Shown here: positions 1 through 14,000 of the stretch, in pieces | How the letters are laid out: the number at the start of each line of letters is the position of its first letter | Numbering within the stretch: position 1 is the stretch's first letter | Source of the DNA: Ochotona curzoniae | Lineage: Eukaryota > Chordata > Mammalia > Lagomorpha > Ochotonidae | NCBI RefSeq assembly: GCF_017591425.1 | Contig: NW_024466459.1 | Coordinates: 62,001 to 126,000, forward strand | Length of the DNA stretch: 64,000 bases | Direction of reading: 5' to 3' | Notes under the pieces: generated by a model | What the model was told of the DNA's origin: nothing | Seen by the model: only the letters and a program-made list of their open reading frames with translations | The model's database searches: none | Translations under genes and position numbers: made by a program

Positions 1-394
1 TCTGGTGCTGGACCACAGGCTGGTAACTATTAGGAGTCCACACCTGCTTTAGGTCCACAGGGAGACTTGTGGGATGGACTTCCTTTCTAGGACACTTTAG
101 GAAAAGTGATAAAGGCCACTGCAAAAATAAATAGAAGCCAAAATATATAAAAATAACAAAATTAGGAGTGAGTTTTTTCAGAAAGATAAGTGAAATCAAC
201 AAGCACTTGACTAAGTGGAAAAAGGTAAGATTCCAATAAAATAAATAAAAAATAAATAACCATTAATAAATGCTAAGTGTTTGAGCATGAATATGTATGT
301 ATATATATATATATTTTTCCCTGACTGGACATTATGCAATATATACATAAAGAGAAACATCATATGGTATCCCATTAATAGGAATAATTTTTTG
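1..394. other. Intronic DNA, no gene seen
   Basis: AT-rich sequence left of the first recognised exon. It holds a short (TA)n run at about 296-314. I recognise nothing else. Confidence 0.5.
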
Positions 395-751
395 AAGACT
401 TATTTGAAAGACAGAGTTAAACATGCGCAGACAAAAAGAGAAAGAAACAGAGAGAGGCAGAGAGAGAGAGAGAGAGAGATCTTCTATGTACTATCTCTAC
501 TATTTTACTCCCCAAATGGCTGTAATGGCTGGATAAATCTGGGCCACTGCAAAGCCAGGAGCCAAGAACTTCCTCCTGGTTTCCCACATGGGTGCAGGGG
601 CCCAAGCACTTGGGCCATCTTCTGCTGCTTTCCTGGCGCATAAACTAGGAGCTGCATTGGAAGTAGAGCACAGCAGACTCGAACCAGCACCTATATGGGA
701 TGCTAGCATTGCAGGTGACAGCTTTATCCACTATGCAACAGCATTGGACCC
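395..751 (-). mobile_element. CSINE (lagomorph C-repeat), antisense
   Basis: Reverse-complement CSINE: tail-side 'acttatttgaaagacagagtt', a GA-rich block, 'atcttctatgt', 'cccacatgggtgcaggggcccaag' region, and head end at ggaccc. A pure (AG)n stretch lies at about 461-478. Confidence 0.85.
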
Positions 752-1004
752 AAGAATAATTATTACGAGACATTTTATGAGACATAAGTTGACATCATAG
801 AAATACAAAGGATCATTGGAGACCATTTTGAATACTATACACAAACTAATTTGTAAGTAGAAGAAATGGCCAAATTCCTAGATACATACTCCAAGATTGA
901 ATCATGAAGAAATAGAAAAACTGAGTAATCAGTAAGAAATGATGTGGCCAATACAGTAATAAGCCTCCTGCTGGAGGAAAGCCCAGGCTCAGACGGCTGA
1001 ATCC

Positions 1005-1190
1005 CACTTCTCCAAGTGACATGTCCAGATGTGGAGACACAGTGTGGCGTGCATCGCTGCACCCAGAGGTGAAGGACTACACGTTGCAATACTGGAGGGT
1101 GAATCAGTCGGGAATGGAGAGGAGTAGGGGAAGGGAAGGGGGAATCCCAGAGCCTATGCAACTGTATCATAAGATAATAATAATACAGAA
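1005..1190 (+). mobile_element. L1 3'-end insertion inside an older L1
   Basis: The G-rich stretch then 'cccagagcctatgcaactg' and 'tatcataagataataat' matches the L1-tail sequence at 39180-39260. It breaks the ORF2 fragment. Confidence 0.6.
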
Positions 1191-2009
1191 AGAATTTCTT
1201 CACAAATATTTTTGTAAAATAGAGTAGAATACTTCCAAACCCATTCTGTTCTATGTTCATTCAGTATTATCCTGATATCAGAACCAGACAAAGATAGCAA
1301 AAATTTTTAGGGCAGTTTAAGTGATGAGCATAGATGCAAAAATCCTCAATAAAATGCTAACAAATGGAGTCCAGCAGCATATAAGAGAGAATATTCCCCA
1401 TGATTGAGATTCACCCCATCCCAGGGAGGCAAAAAACCACAACTATGATGTACTTAATCAACAGACTGAAAGTCAAAAACCATATGTCCATCACAATCAA
1501 TGCAAAAAAAAACATTTTGCAAATGTTAATGTCCTTTCATTAGAAAACATTTAACAGATTATGTATAGAAAGAATGTGCCTCAGTATAGCAAAGGCCATA
1601 AATATAAAGGCTGTAGCTAACATACTGAAGGGTGAACTGTTGGAGGCTTTGTAAGATTTGTGATACAACAAGGATATTCACTTTTAGCACTTCTGTTTGG
1701 CATAGTGTTGAAAGTCATGGCCATAGCAATTATGCAAGAAAATGAAACAAAAGGCGTTACAATTAGAAAGGGACTAATTGCCACTAATTACAGATGACGT
1801 GATCTTAAGTATTGAAAAACACAAACAATTCAACAAAAACTATTAGAACTAAAAAAATAATCTAGCAAATGTGTTAGACACAAAGTCAACATACCAAAAT
1901 CAGTATCATTTCTGTGCACTCATTGCGAATTATTTGAACAAAGGAAATTGAGAAAGTAATCTCATTTACAACAGCTACCCAAAATACCATGGACTAAATT
2001 TTTTCCTTT

Positions 2010-2315
2010 TGTTTTGTTTTTAAATATTTATTTTGATTACAAAGTCAGATATACAGAGAGGAGGAGAGACAGAGAGGAAGATCTTCTGTCCGATGATTCA
2101 CTCCCTAAGTGAGCGCAATGGCCAGTGCTGAGCCGATCCAAAGCCAGGAACCAGGAACCTCTTCCGGGTATCCCACGTGGGAGCAGGGTCACAAAGCTTT
2201 TGGGCCCAGGGAGCTGGATGGGATGTGGAGCAGCTGGGATTAGAACCGGCGCCCATATGGGATCCCGGTGCATTCAAGGTGAGGACTTAAGCCGCTAGGC
2301 CATGCTACTGGGCCC
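2010..2315 (-). mobile_element. CSINE, antisense, with target-site duplication
   Basis: Full-length antisense CSINE, from the 'taaatatttattttgatta' tail to head end gggccc. Flanked by direct repeats TGGACTAAATTT at 1990-2001 and 2321-2332. Confidence 0.9.
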
Positions 2316-2722
2316 AGCCTTGGACTAAATTTAACAAAAGTTGTAAAAGATTTTTATGATAAAAACTGTAAAACAGTTGAAAGAATCAATATTTTTAAAA
2401 TATCCATACTACACAAAGTGATGTATAGATTTTGTACAATCTATCAAAATACAATGCAATTCTTCATAGAACTATGAAAAATCTAAAATTTGCATGGGAT
2501 CCCCCAAATGGCTCAAGTAGCCAAAGAATCTCGAGCACAAAAAGAAACAGGAAGTATTACATTATCGAACTTCAAAATAAAATACAGAGCTGTGGTAAAC
2601 AAAACCTTTTAGTATGGGTAAAATAGTATTGTAATATCATACGTTAATTCTATTTATATTTCCAGCTTATATTTTTGTTTGCTGATGAGATTTTTCCTTC
2701 TGTTTCTAAACCATTTTAATAG

Positions 2723-2794
2723 TTAATGGAATGCTGGATTTTACAAATTTTCTTATGGCTGTGAATGAAGCTGCTTTGGTCTCTCAGGATCCAG
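2723..2794 (+). CDS. EFCAB13: EFCAB13 exon W1 (72 bp, B type)
   Basis: Codes NGMLDFTNFLMAVNEA then LVSQDP, the second loop and last helix of an EF-hand pair. The acceptor ends aatag and the donor is CCAG|gtaaaa. Human EFCAB13 has a very similar NGMLDF...VSQDP segment. The partner A exon must lie left of the window. Confidence 0.9.
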
Positions 2795-5700
2795 GTAAAA
2801 GAACTATTCTTTGACAGTATAAAGAGAGGATATTGTTAGTAGATATCAGTGAAGCAGTTATATAAATTTTTATTTTTTAAGAAAAATTTATTTTTTTCCT
2901 CTCAAGAATTTAGACTTAAAAGAACTAGACATGAGTTTTTCTTTCTTTTTTTTAATAAAAGCCATTAAACAATCTAAATCATTGCTCACAATATTCTCTT
3001 CCTATGTTCAATTCCTGGTTTTCCACTCATGTAAAAGCAAGTGTAGTTATATAAAATGATATTTTTATAATGCCGTGCTATTGCTCAAGAATGTAGATGT
3101 TCTTCCTATTATCAGATAAATGTAGTCCAAACGTGTTTTCAGTTTCCTCACATCTTCGTGATTTTGCTCATTGCCCTTCCTCTTTCCCTCCACAGAATAC
3201 TTAGCAGGGAGGAATCCTTCAGTCAGTTAAAAAAATTCTGCCAGTTTTATTCTTCCATGCCTTTATGTGTGTGTGTAGTGTTTCTTATTGAAATTACACC
3301 TTTTTTCTTCTTTGACAGTAGATCCTTAAGTTTGTTAGAAATCCACTTGCATTTTTCTCTAAAAATGACATATATACTTAAATATTCTAATAACATTTGG
3401 TTTACATTATATTTAAATTGTAAGCAAAGATAATTGAAGGCAGTATTCATATTAATGATAGGAACAGGGGCTGGCATTGTGGCATAATGGGTTAAGTTGC
3501 TTCCTCCCATGATGGCCTCCCAGATTGGCACTGGATTTAGTTCTGTCTACTCCATTTCCAATCCAGCTCCCTGCTAATGTGCTTGGAAAAGCATCAAAAG
3601 ATGGGCAGGTGCTTGGGCCCTGGTGCCTGTGTGGAAGCCCTGATAAAGTTCCTGGCTTTAGCCTGGGCCAGCCCTGGCTGTTGAAGCCATCTGGGGAATA
3701 GCCAGCATGTGCAGGATCTCTCTGTCTCTTCCTGTCTCTCTGTAAGTCTATCTTTTAAATGAATTAACATGTCTTTTAAAAAACAATAGAAGCAATACTT
3801 CCAAGTATTTGAGTTCTCTATTGTTCAGGATCTCATTTAAAGCATTCCTCATTTCTCCATTAGCAAGAATCAAGTTACTGGAATTATGTGTTTGTAGTTA
3901 ACCAAAGTATATTGATTTTCTTAGAATCAAGGATATATGATTATAACCACCTTCATTTTCCTAGATGAGCAAACAGTAGGCCAGAAAAACCCTTTAATGT
4001 TTATTCATTTGTTTAATAAATGTTATTAACACAACATGCAATAAAGATCAATCTAAATATGCTGCTTTGCATGTTTTCCTATTCATTTTCTACTTGACAT
4101 TTTAATTAGCCTCCATGGAATTAAGTTTTTCCTGGTTCCCTTTTGTCTACTTGGTTTATTTTTACATTTTTATTTATTCTTATTATACATGTCTTTTTAT
4201 GTATGTTTATATTCCTAAGTATTTCCTGCTTGTTTAATCATAAGTGAGAATCACTTGTTTTCTTCCATATGCTTATTTGTTTTTCAAGCCTTGTTTTTGC
4301 ATTGAGCCTGTTTTATATTTATGACCAAAGTGCTCTGAGGACAACCAAGAATAAGAAGTTTGCTTTTCTCCTCTAAACAATCCATATAATCTTTGACTGT
4401 ATTATTTTCATTTGAAATATTTGAGTAAGTGTATAGAACTCTGTTTAACCATTCATAAGTAGAGATCCAAGTTTTAGAGATCCAAGATGGCAGAATAGCA
4501 GATCGCTACACTAACTTAGGATGCTGCTTTTGTATATGAAAAGAATGAGGGAAGAACTGCAGTTGTGTAAGTCTGCTCACACTCAAGTAAGAGGCATCTC
4601 ACTGGGGATTGAGGAAGACAGCTGAGACTGAGTTCGGAGCAGATCGCTGCAGCCAGAATCAGTGGTGACGTTATCTGTCACATCATCTCCTGGAGCACAT
4701 GGACTTTGGGTTTGGACAGGAACCAGAATGTGGGGAATAGTTCTGGCAGCTTTCCATGGGGGAAGAATACACTTTCTCTCATTCATTCACAAAGAGTCTG
4801 GGCCAGTGGGAAGGAGCTGCTGCTTTTAAAGTGGCCCAGACCTGCTTGGAGGTTACATGGCTTTGGTGGCTGCGATGTGTGCCTGGCTCTGTATGGGTAC
4901 ATGTGATTAAGTGACTGAGTCTATTGAAAGTATAAATCCATGTTCCCTCTGAGTTTGAGTCAGGCCTAGTGGCCTTGGCAGTGGGCAGTACAATTATCTG
5001 GGAATGTGAAAGATGCAGATACTCCCGGCCTTCTACAAGCCCTGAAAGGATGCACAACAGCACAAGCTGCTGAGGTGGAAAGCTCAGAGGGGGCTAGTTC
5101 TACCTCTGTTGTTCATGGTCGGGGTAGACTTGCAGGGATGAGGGGAGCTTCCGCACCCTGTGCTGTTGGGAGTCGGATTCACAAACTGGTTATTCTGTGA
5201 CTGCCTGACAGTGTGTGATGTGTAGCTGTGTTTCCAGGCACGTAGAACTGGACTGGTCATTTCTCCTGACATGGGTGGGGATTATAGCTACCATGGCATA
5301 ACCATGGTTTTATCACCTTGAAAGAGAGGTGAGGCTGTTATTCCACTAACAGTCATGGTCATTGCCTCTCCTGTGCTGACAGAAAAGGAGATTCACCATG
5401 CCCAACATGGATGTCACCCCAGACTCACCTGCACTTAAGCACTGACCAGAGCATGCTGGTCATACCCAGCACACAGTCACTGAGGAAACAGTCACTCCAC
5501 CAAACCATTGAGGTATAACTTAAAGGTAAAAATCATCGGAGCAGAAAACCAACAAATACTTCCAGAATTGCCTAAAAGTAAATGGAGAAATACAAGAAAG
5601 AAGGAGAGCATATGACTCTCCAAAAGAAACTTTACACTTCCTCGATATTAGAAAGTGAAGATGAAATTGATGAAATGCCTGAAAGTGAATGGAAAAAATG

Positions 5701-8700
5701 ATCACTGGATTATTTAAAACCACATAGAAACACACTGAGATAAAGAAATCAGTACATAGGGCTTGACACGGTGGCCTAGTGGCTAAGGTCCTTGCCTTAC
5801 ATGCGCTGGGATCCCATATGGGCTCTGGCTTGTGTCCCAGAGGCTCCACTTCCCTTCCAGCTCCCTTCTTGTGGCCTGGGAAAGCAGTCGAGGACAGCCC
5901 AAAGCCTTGGGACCCTGTACCTGTGTGGGAGACCTAGAGGAAGCTTCTTGCTCCTGGCTTCAGATCAGCTCAGCTCCTGCCCCACCAGGGGAGTCAAATA
6001 GTGGACAGAAGATCTTTTTGTCTCTCCTCCTCTCTATCTTACTTTCCAATAAAAATAGATAAATCTTTTTTAAAAAATCAGTATACAATATGGATGAAAA
6101 TTTTTGTGAAGATATTGAAGCTTTAAAGAGAAATCGAATGGAAAAGTAAGCGAAAAATTCAAATGCCATATAGAAAATGGAAAACCTGTGATTTTCATGG
6201 TATAATAATTAGTTTATTTTTTGGTAGCATTTCAGAAAGCCTTGAATACGTTTAGTAGGATCAAAGATGGTCGAGTTGGCACTAATGAAGTGATGGATGT
6301 TTTGGATAGGATGGATATTTCTATAAACCTTGAAACTTTTCATGAAGTGTTAAAATATTCCTATGTTGACAGTAAGTGATTTGTCTTTATTATAACATTA
6401 CATATATGTATCTGTATCCCATTAATATCAGTATGGGGTGATTCATTGTTTCTGTCTTTTTCACTCTTGATGATTATTATTTGCAAGTGACCTTGAATAC
6501 TGGCATCTATAGGAAGAGAATGTCTGTAAAAACTAATGAGAAGTTAAAAAAAATTAATATATCTGGTGTGTTTGGTAAAAATCTAAGAATAAAATTGGGT
6601 TTTAGAGGTTTTTATCTGGAGAAGTAATTTCTTGCATCAGTGATATTGGCTTCACAATGGAGGAACATGAAATTTCTTTAATTCTCAATTTTATTAAGTA
6701 GCTTTCATTCAAAAATATTAATATTATGTTCAGTTACTGTCAGCACAATATAGATTGCCTTAAACATTATCAGTGTATGTGATAGGTATTTTTGTATTAT
6801 ATATTTATATTTGATCAGGAAATATCCTCTAACAGTGGATTGATCAATGACTAATCAATGAGTGGTGCATTCATTGAATGAGACAAATTGTCATTTAATA
6901 TTTGCTGTTTCTGGAACCATGCTAGGTTAATCCAAGATGAATAAAACACCTTTATTGTTCTGAGAGAGTTCATATTCTTGTGAGGAAAGAATCAAGTAAA
7001 CCGAAAATTAAAATGCTATGAGGCAAATACTCTAACACATTGGACATAGGCCGGTAATATTTGCTCATATTGAAAGTATCAGGCAGGAATTATCAGAGAT
7101 AAAATGTCACCAAATTTTGAAGTATCAGAAAGGTTAATTGGTTGAAGGTGATGGTAAAAGCTGAGAAATGTAGTTAGGCTGTGGGAAAAGGAGCGGGGGA
7201 GGGAGAAGATAAAGGGAAAGGAAAAGAAAGGAAAGAGAAGAGACGGGAGGGGAGAGCAGGTGAGAGGAGAGGGCGGAAATGGATACATGAGGGAATATTT
7301 CTATCTACTGCCTCACTGCACAAATGATTCCACAAAAAACTGTAATCTTGGTCTTAAGTTTCAATGTTTACTCTTAATTCATGATTTTGAATGTTATTAA
7401 AAATCCATAATATCTGGTCTTTTGTGATTTTTCATATTAGAAAAGCATGGCAGTCATAATTAATACAGTATTTCAGCCTATTCTTTGCCTTGTAGATAAC
7501 CACATGGTGGATATTGGAGATGTTGTATTTGCTTTGAATGAACTACTACAGCAGTATGAGGATGTTTGTAAGTAAGATTCTGTTGCTGTAACAAGTTTTG
7601 TTAATAAAAACTTGTTTTCAAATTAAATCTTAATTTGTAGTTTTAAAAGGTTTCTATCTGCTCTTTGATATAATTTCTAGATCAGGGAGAGAGAGATTTA
7701 ATGCAATACTCTAAATACTTTTTATAATCTCTATTAATTATGTGACTATCTCATACTATTTATTTTTCCCTTAAACATTGCAGCATAAAGTAAACTTTAA
7801 AACAAAAAGTGATTATTTAAAAATATTTAAGAAGGTGATATTTAAATGATAATTTGTGCGATACTCTGACATTCTGACATTTAAAAATTAGAATAAATTG
7901 AAGTTTATTTATTATTCAGTTTTTCTTCATTAAGCACATTACTTTTGCCTTCTTGCTATCACACACCATTCTACTCCTTGCACTTCCCTTCATTTGTCCA
8001 AATATCATTTGCCCAAGAACATAAATGAATGTAATTTAAAAAACTGTAATTTCTTGAAATATGTTACAAATTCTTTTGCTTGGTCATACTTCAAGTTTTC
8101 CCATAGTTAAGCTTTTTAACTGATATTTATAATGTGTTTATGTTGCTGCTTTCTTATTTCTAAAAATAAAATTTAATTTATTTGAAAAAAATTACAAAAA
8201 ATGAGACAGATATAATGTCAAAGAAAACAAAGAGAATAATAATAATAAACTTCCTATTGTGAGAAATAAGGATTTAGTTCTGCTTCTTTTTGTGTGTTCC
8301 CAACATATATGCCACTTTCTATACTTGTCTGTGGTCTCAATATAGCTATGTATTAATTTGGTTAATTTCCTATGCCGTGCTTATGTTAATTAAGCACTAT
8401 TCCAGCTGAGGCATATAGTATTTTGTGGTTATATCTAGCCTGGTTAGTGGTTCAATCTTTTGATAATCAACTCTGTTTATTCAACTTGCTAAACTTTGCT
8501 TTATATGTTTAAGCAACTGGAAATTTCTTGAGTGGCTTTAGTGAAATCATTACCTGGGCTTTTTGAAATATATTACAAATGATAATAATAAAATGAAATG
8601 ATTGAATATGTTTCTATTTAGCAATTACAGATGCGTCAGCTTTGGATGAAACCACTTCAAAACAAAAGTTATCAGATGTAACAGAACACAATCTACCATA

Positions 8701-11006
8701 CCATAAGAAGAGAAGTTTACCTTCCAAGCCATCTGACTCTGCAGTACACAAAAAGTATCATGGTAAAATAATGGAGGAAAATGATGGCTCCGAATTTAAA
8801 AGACCAAAAAATGTTTGGCAAGAAACAAAAGTGCTGAGTGGAACTGGTAACAGTAATGCAAGAATTCAGGAACCATATTCATTGGATGGTGGAAACTTAG
8901 AAAAGCCTTCAGAGAAGGCTGGAATTTCTGACTCAAAGTCTGAAAATATTGCAAGCCTCAGTAAGTCTCTGGATGAAAGTGGCATTTCTGGTATTCCGGA
9001 ACTTCAGCAGTCAGCTTTCAGAAAGCATTCCAACCTCCTAAAACAAGTTTCACCTAAGGAAGAAGCTTCAGCTAATACTCTGGGTCAGTATCTTACATAC
9101 AGGTCAGATTGTAGGTCCTGGAGTTCATCAGTTATTAATTAGTTATTAAATGTGAGCAATTGATTTGTCAGTGCTCAGGGTAAATGCCACTTCTGACACA
9201 TAGCTGTGTATGTGATGCCAATGGCAGTTCCTTTCTGGATTTCCTTCCTTAAACACCCATCTTTATCTGAGGAACTTCTCAGGGTTTACTCATGCTAGTT
9301 TCCTAGAAAGTAGCAGACCTATTTCTTCAGAAAATATTTATTTCATAATTTAAACAGGTGCGTAGGAATTCTGTCACCTTTCTTACTTACAGTTATATAA
9401 TTTAAACACATTATTTATAGTATGTCAAGTATTATCTCAAGAGGAAATGACCGAGGCCATGAATCTCAGCTCTGGAAGGCTTGTCCATGGTTTCCCAGCC
9501 ACTATTCTGCCTATTTTGTGTTCCTTCCGTAACAGACGTGTAGTGTTTGGAATCTACTTAAATGTCCCTTCCTATTTTCTATGCTGAAGCTACTAAAGTT
9601 ATGTTGATTTTTTCATAAGAAGCGTATTTTCCATTTAAAAGATGGGATTTACTATTTAATGTAGTTTAAGTGAATACTTACTGAAAACTTCATATACTAA
9701 TGCACAATTCAAGTTATTCAGTTAAAAAAATGTGATCTGTTAAGGAGGGGTAGGTGTGCTTATTTTGCTTTCTTAATCAATGCATTCCTGTTCTTCTATG
9801 TCTCATTTTTATTTCCAAGAGTTCTTTATCCCAAAGCTTTATCTGTAATTTAAGTACAAAGGAACAATACTAGATAATCATAGGTATTTATATAGTGGCA
9901 GAAGAGATGTTAAAAACAAAGTGATATGTGCTTTCCTGGTATCACTAAATTCTTATGATGCATCACTGCTATACTTAATCTTCTGTATTTAGAGAATATG
10001 AAATAATTTACCTGGTACAATTTTCAAACAAGTGTTTGGTAATTGTTATTCTATTAAGTATTGCTTCCTTCAGAATTTAAAATGTTTTCTAATGTTATTT
10101 AAACTGCTTTTATATTCACAAGAATTGCACGGATGGTAAAGATTTCCCCATATACTTTTAAGATTTATTTTTATTTGAAAGGCAGATTTAAAGCAAGAAG
10201 AAGAGATAGTTATCCTCCATCTGCTGGTTCACCCCCCAAATGGTCACAAAAGGCCAAAGCTGGGCCGATCAGAAGCCAGGAACCTGGAGCTTCTGGGTTT
10301 TCCCTGTGGGTACAAGGGCCCAAGAGCTTGGCCATTTTTTGTTGTTCTCTAAGGCTCATTAACAGGGACCTGGATCACAGTGGAGTATCTGGGACTCAAA
10401 TTGGAACCTGTATGGGACATTAGCACCTCAGGTGGAGGCTTAACCTCCTTATGCCTTGTCACTATCCTCACATTATTTTGTGTAATATCCCTCTTTTCAT
10501 TTTCTGTGTGTGTGTACAGGTATTATCTATTTATACATATACATGTATGTAAACATAAAGATGTATCTATTTACTTGAAAGGCATTTAGAGAATGAGAGA
10601 GGTAGAGAGGGAGACAGAAACATCTTCCATCTGCTTGTTCATTCCCTAAATGCTTTCAATGGCCAGGGTTGTGCCAGACTGAAGCCAGGAAGCTGGAATT
10701 CCACCTGGATCTCCTTCATGAATGGCAGGGGCCCAAACACTAGAACCACCTTTCTCTGCTGTTTCCAGGTGTGTTAGCAGGGAGCTTGATTGGAAGTGGA
10801 GCAGGTGGGACTTGAGCTGGTGCCAATCTGAGATGCTGGAATTATGGGCAACGATTGAACCCAGTGGACCACTATGCTGGTCTTTCTTTGTACTTTTGCA
10901 TGGATAAGTTGGCGCTATGTATATTTGGCCAAAATACCACAAAAGTAATTATTAGGCCTATATCATGTTATAAAGGTGATGAAGTCCAAATGAATTTCTC
11001 TGGATT

Positions 11007-11041
<35 letters not shown>

Positions 11042-14000
11042 TTGAGTTTGTAAACTGAAATCATGGTGGAATAAATGTATGGAAAAGGGAAGTTATCTTT
11101 TTCTTGGAATTCTGGGATTTAAACAATATATTTGATATTCTGGACTTGTTATTTATATTTTAATGAGAGGCAAGAAACATTGTGTCAGTGCCACAGGCTG
11201 TTCTTCCAATCATGCAGTTTATAGAGTTTACAGTATTTCAAGATGGTTTTGTGTTGGAAGTATAAGAGAATGATTAAGTATAATGCAAGATGCCACTGGA
11301 ATAAAGAAAGAAAACATCAATTAGATAAAATTTGTTCTATGGTTACCGGATAAAGACTTTAGGTACCAACCATTGCTTTTGGAAAAATGTGAATTGTGTT
11401 GCTTTGTGATCCCTCTCCATTTTGTGTATTTAGAAAATGTCTGTGAACCTATGAGTGACTTCCAAGAGGGTTCCACTGCTGCCAAGGAACTTCAGCCTGT
11501 ATTGCCTTCAAAAGGAGTTCCTTTATTTGATGAAGAGTCCCAGGAGAATGCCATAGATGCAGCTAGAGATGGTGAGCGGCTGATCATGTTGACCTTTCTG
11601 ATCAATTTAGATAGTTTTTCATCTTACTATCAATTTTAGAGTAATTTATCTCAATTTGGAATGGGTCAGAAAATGGCCATTCTAGAGAATATTCAGAATA
11701 ACAGATACAAAAATGGAACTAAGTAGAAGGAGATTTGTGGGAGCTCTGACTTAGAGGATTGGCTTGGAAGGGGTACACCCTTCACAGGTCAGGATTGGTA
11801 CGGTTGGGCTCTTTATCATTACTTGTAGCTGTGTCTTTAGGGTGGGACGGATGGGTAATAGGTGAAGTTGCAAATAGGCTCAGGTAATAACACCCTAATA
11901 TCTAACAGGAATGTGATAAGCAGATATCCTCAGAATCCAAGAAAAAATCCTTGGAGGGTAAAAAATGTAGAGGAATTAGAGCTAGTGTTATCAAAGCAAT
12001 CTATTAGCATCAAGATGTTAAATAGCATTTCCTAGTCACCAGCCTACATTCAAGGTAGAGTTTAAGTTTCTAGGAGCAGTTTTTGTATTGAAGATTTGTT
12101 TTGATATCAGTAACTAACATCTCTATAGAATTTCATCTGAAGTGAGGAAAGAAGTAACCTTTTGGGAAGATACTGTCTTAGGAATAGCATTAAAAATGAA
12201 CCCCTAAAATCTGGGAATAATTTTTAACTAAAAACAAATAGGAAAGGACATGTAATTAAATCAAAATACAAGAGATCTTCAAGTATGCATGGAAAAGTAT
12301 AATTAAAAGATGAACTTATTTTGGTTCAAAAAATTTACAATTCATGCATAGTTTTTTCATAATAAGTGCTTCATGTAAGCTTGTTGAAGAATAATTTGGA
12401 AGCATTATGGAAAAACTACGTATATATTTCACATTTTAAAATATCTATATAAATATCTTTTAGCTTGATTTTATCACAAGCATTTTGAAATGCCCTTGTG
12501 TATTCTTGGAACAAGTGCTAACAAAGTTATTGAGCCCTTACAATGCCTATCAGAATTTGCATGGTCTCATGAGGTTTAAAATGATATTGAAGATTCCCTT
12601 ACTTTCTCATGGTTCATCTGTATGGACACCTTTACTTTTCCCTGTGTCAATTATGAACTTATTACCTAGTTTAGTTCTTTGCCAGTAATAGATACAGAAA
12701 AATCAGAGACTGCGTTGCACTTATTTGTGTTTTTAATGCTTTGCATAGTTCTTTCCACTCAAATATCCTCATTAATTGTTGAAATGAATGAATCTAAATT
12801 AGAAAGAACACGGATATAAAGGATAAATAATAGGATGAGTTAATGAAGGGTCAAATAATTTTATTCATAGTTTACCTTTTATAAATTCATGAATTTACCT
12901 TTTATATAAGAATTACAGCAGGTATGTAGTCTGAACTCTATAGAAAATGGAATGGTGAGGTAGATGACTTTGTGAGTACTGCCTCCAAGGAACAAGTATT
13001 CTTTAATATGATTGTAGGCTAGAAATTCAACTTAAGATGATTTGGAGGAAAGAACTGTTGCGTGGAGAAGAACTAGGCTCAGCAGAACTAGGCTTGCCTT
13101 TGAACTGATGTTTAGAATCTCTGACTCTCAGGCAAGTCAGGGGCCAGCTTTAAAATTTTGCTTTTTTGGGATAAGAATAGGTAACTTAATTGTCTCATAG
13201 AGTTGTCATCTTGTTTTTACAAACTGAAAAAATGTTACCTGTACAGCAGTATCACTATGGACAATAATACTAATGAAAATGAGGGGATCAAAAAGTAATT
13301 AACACTGTGATAGGATTTATGAGTGACTTGGAATTTTAATTTTTGTAAGGAGCTTGCTTGAATGAGGTGCCAATTTGTCTTTGTTGTGTTAGAATATTTT
13401 TCAAACCACTGGGTACCTTGATGTCTTGGTGACACCTGCTTGAGATTGGTGGCAATATGTGCCACACTGGGTCCATTATGCCTGATGTTGGGCAAGTCTA
13501 GAGGCTTAGTGTGTGAGCACTAGCCACGAGTGATGTAGGTAGAGGACCTGGGCTTCATCAGATGCTGGGTCTGAAGGAGGTGGACCCAAGGCAAGATCCT
13601 AATTACGTACTACTATGCAGTAGCTGCATTCTTGTTATGTTATCTCCTGGCAGCTGTAGGGGTGGCAAGGACCACCTGGTTGTGATGTTCACAAACCTTC
13701 GATTTGTAGGTACCAGTCTCTGGCAGGAACTGGGGATTCAGTCTGACAACACCCTTGGAAAATATATTCTTGTATAAAGCATTCAATTTCAGAATAGTTT
13801 TCAATTTCCAAAGCAAAAGCAGTAAAATGGAGTACAAAGAGTTCTCATAATATCCCACAGTCTATCCTATTATTAACATCACTCCTAACAACTGGGGCTG
13901 GGCCAGGCAGAAGCTGGGAATCTGGAATCTAGGTTCTCAGTAGGTGCAGGAACTCAAGGAGTTGGGCCATCTTCTGTTGCTTTCTGAGGTGCCTTCATTG

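Larger units (their letters stand above)
815..2615 (+). mobile_element. LINE-1 ORF2 fragment, decayed and interrupted
   Basis: Reads like the reverse-transcriptase region of L1 ORF2: an 'aaatggccaaattcctagataca' region, 'cctggaggaaagccca'-like text and the catalytic-site region near 1790 (ACAGATGACGTGATCTTA, where AD-D-type sequence is expected). Many stops and indels. Interrupted by an L1 3' tail (about 1005-1190) and a CSINE (2010-2315). Confidence 0.8.
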
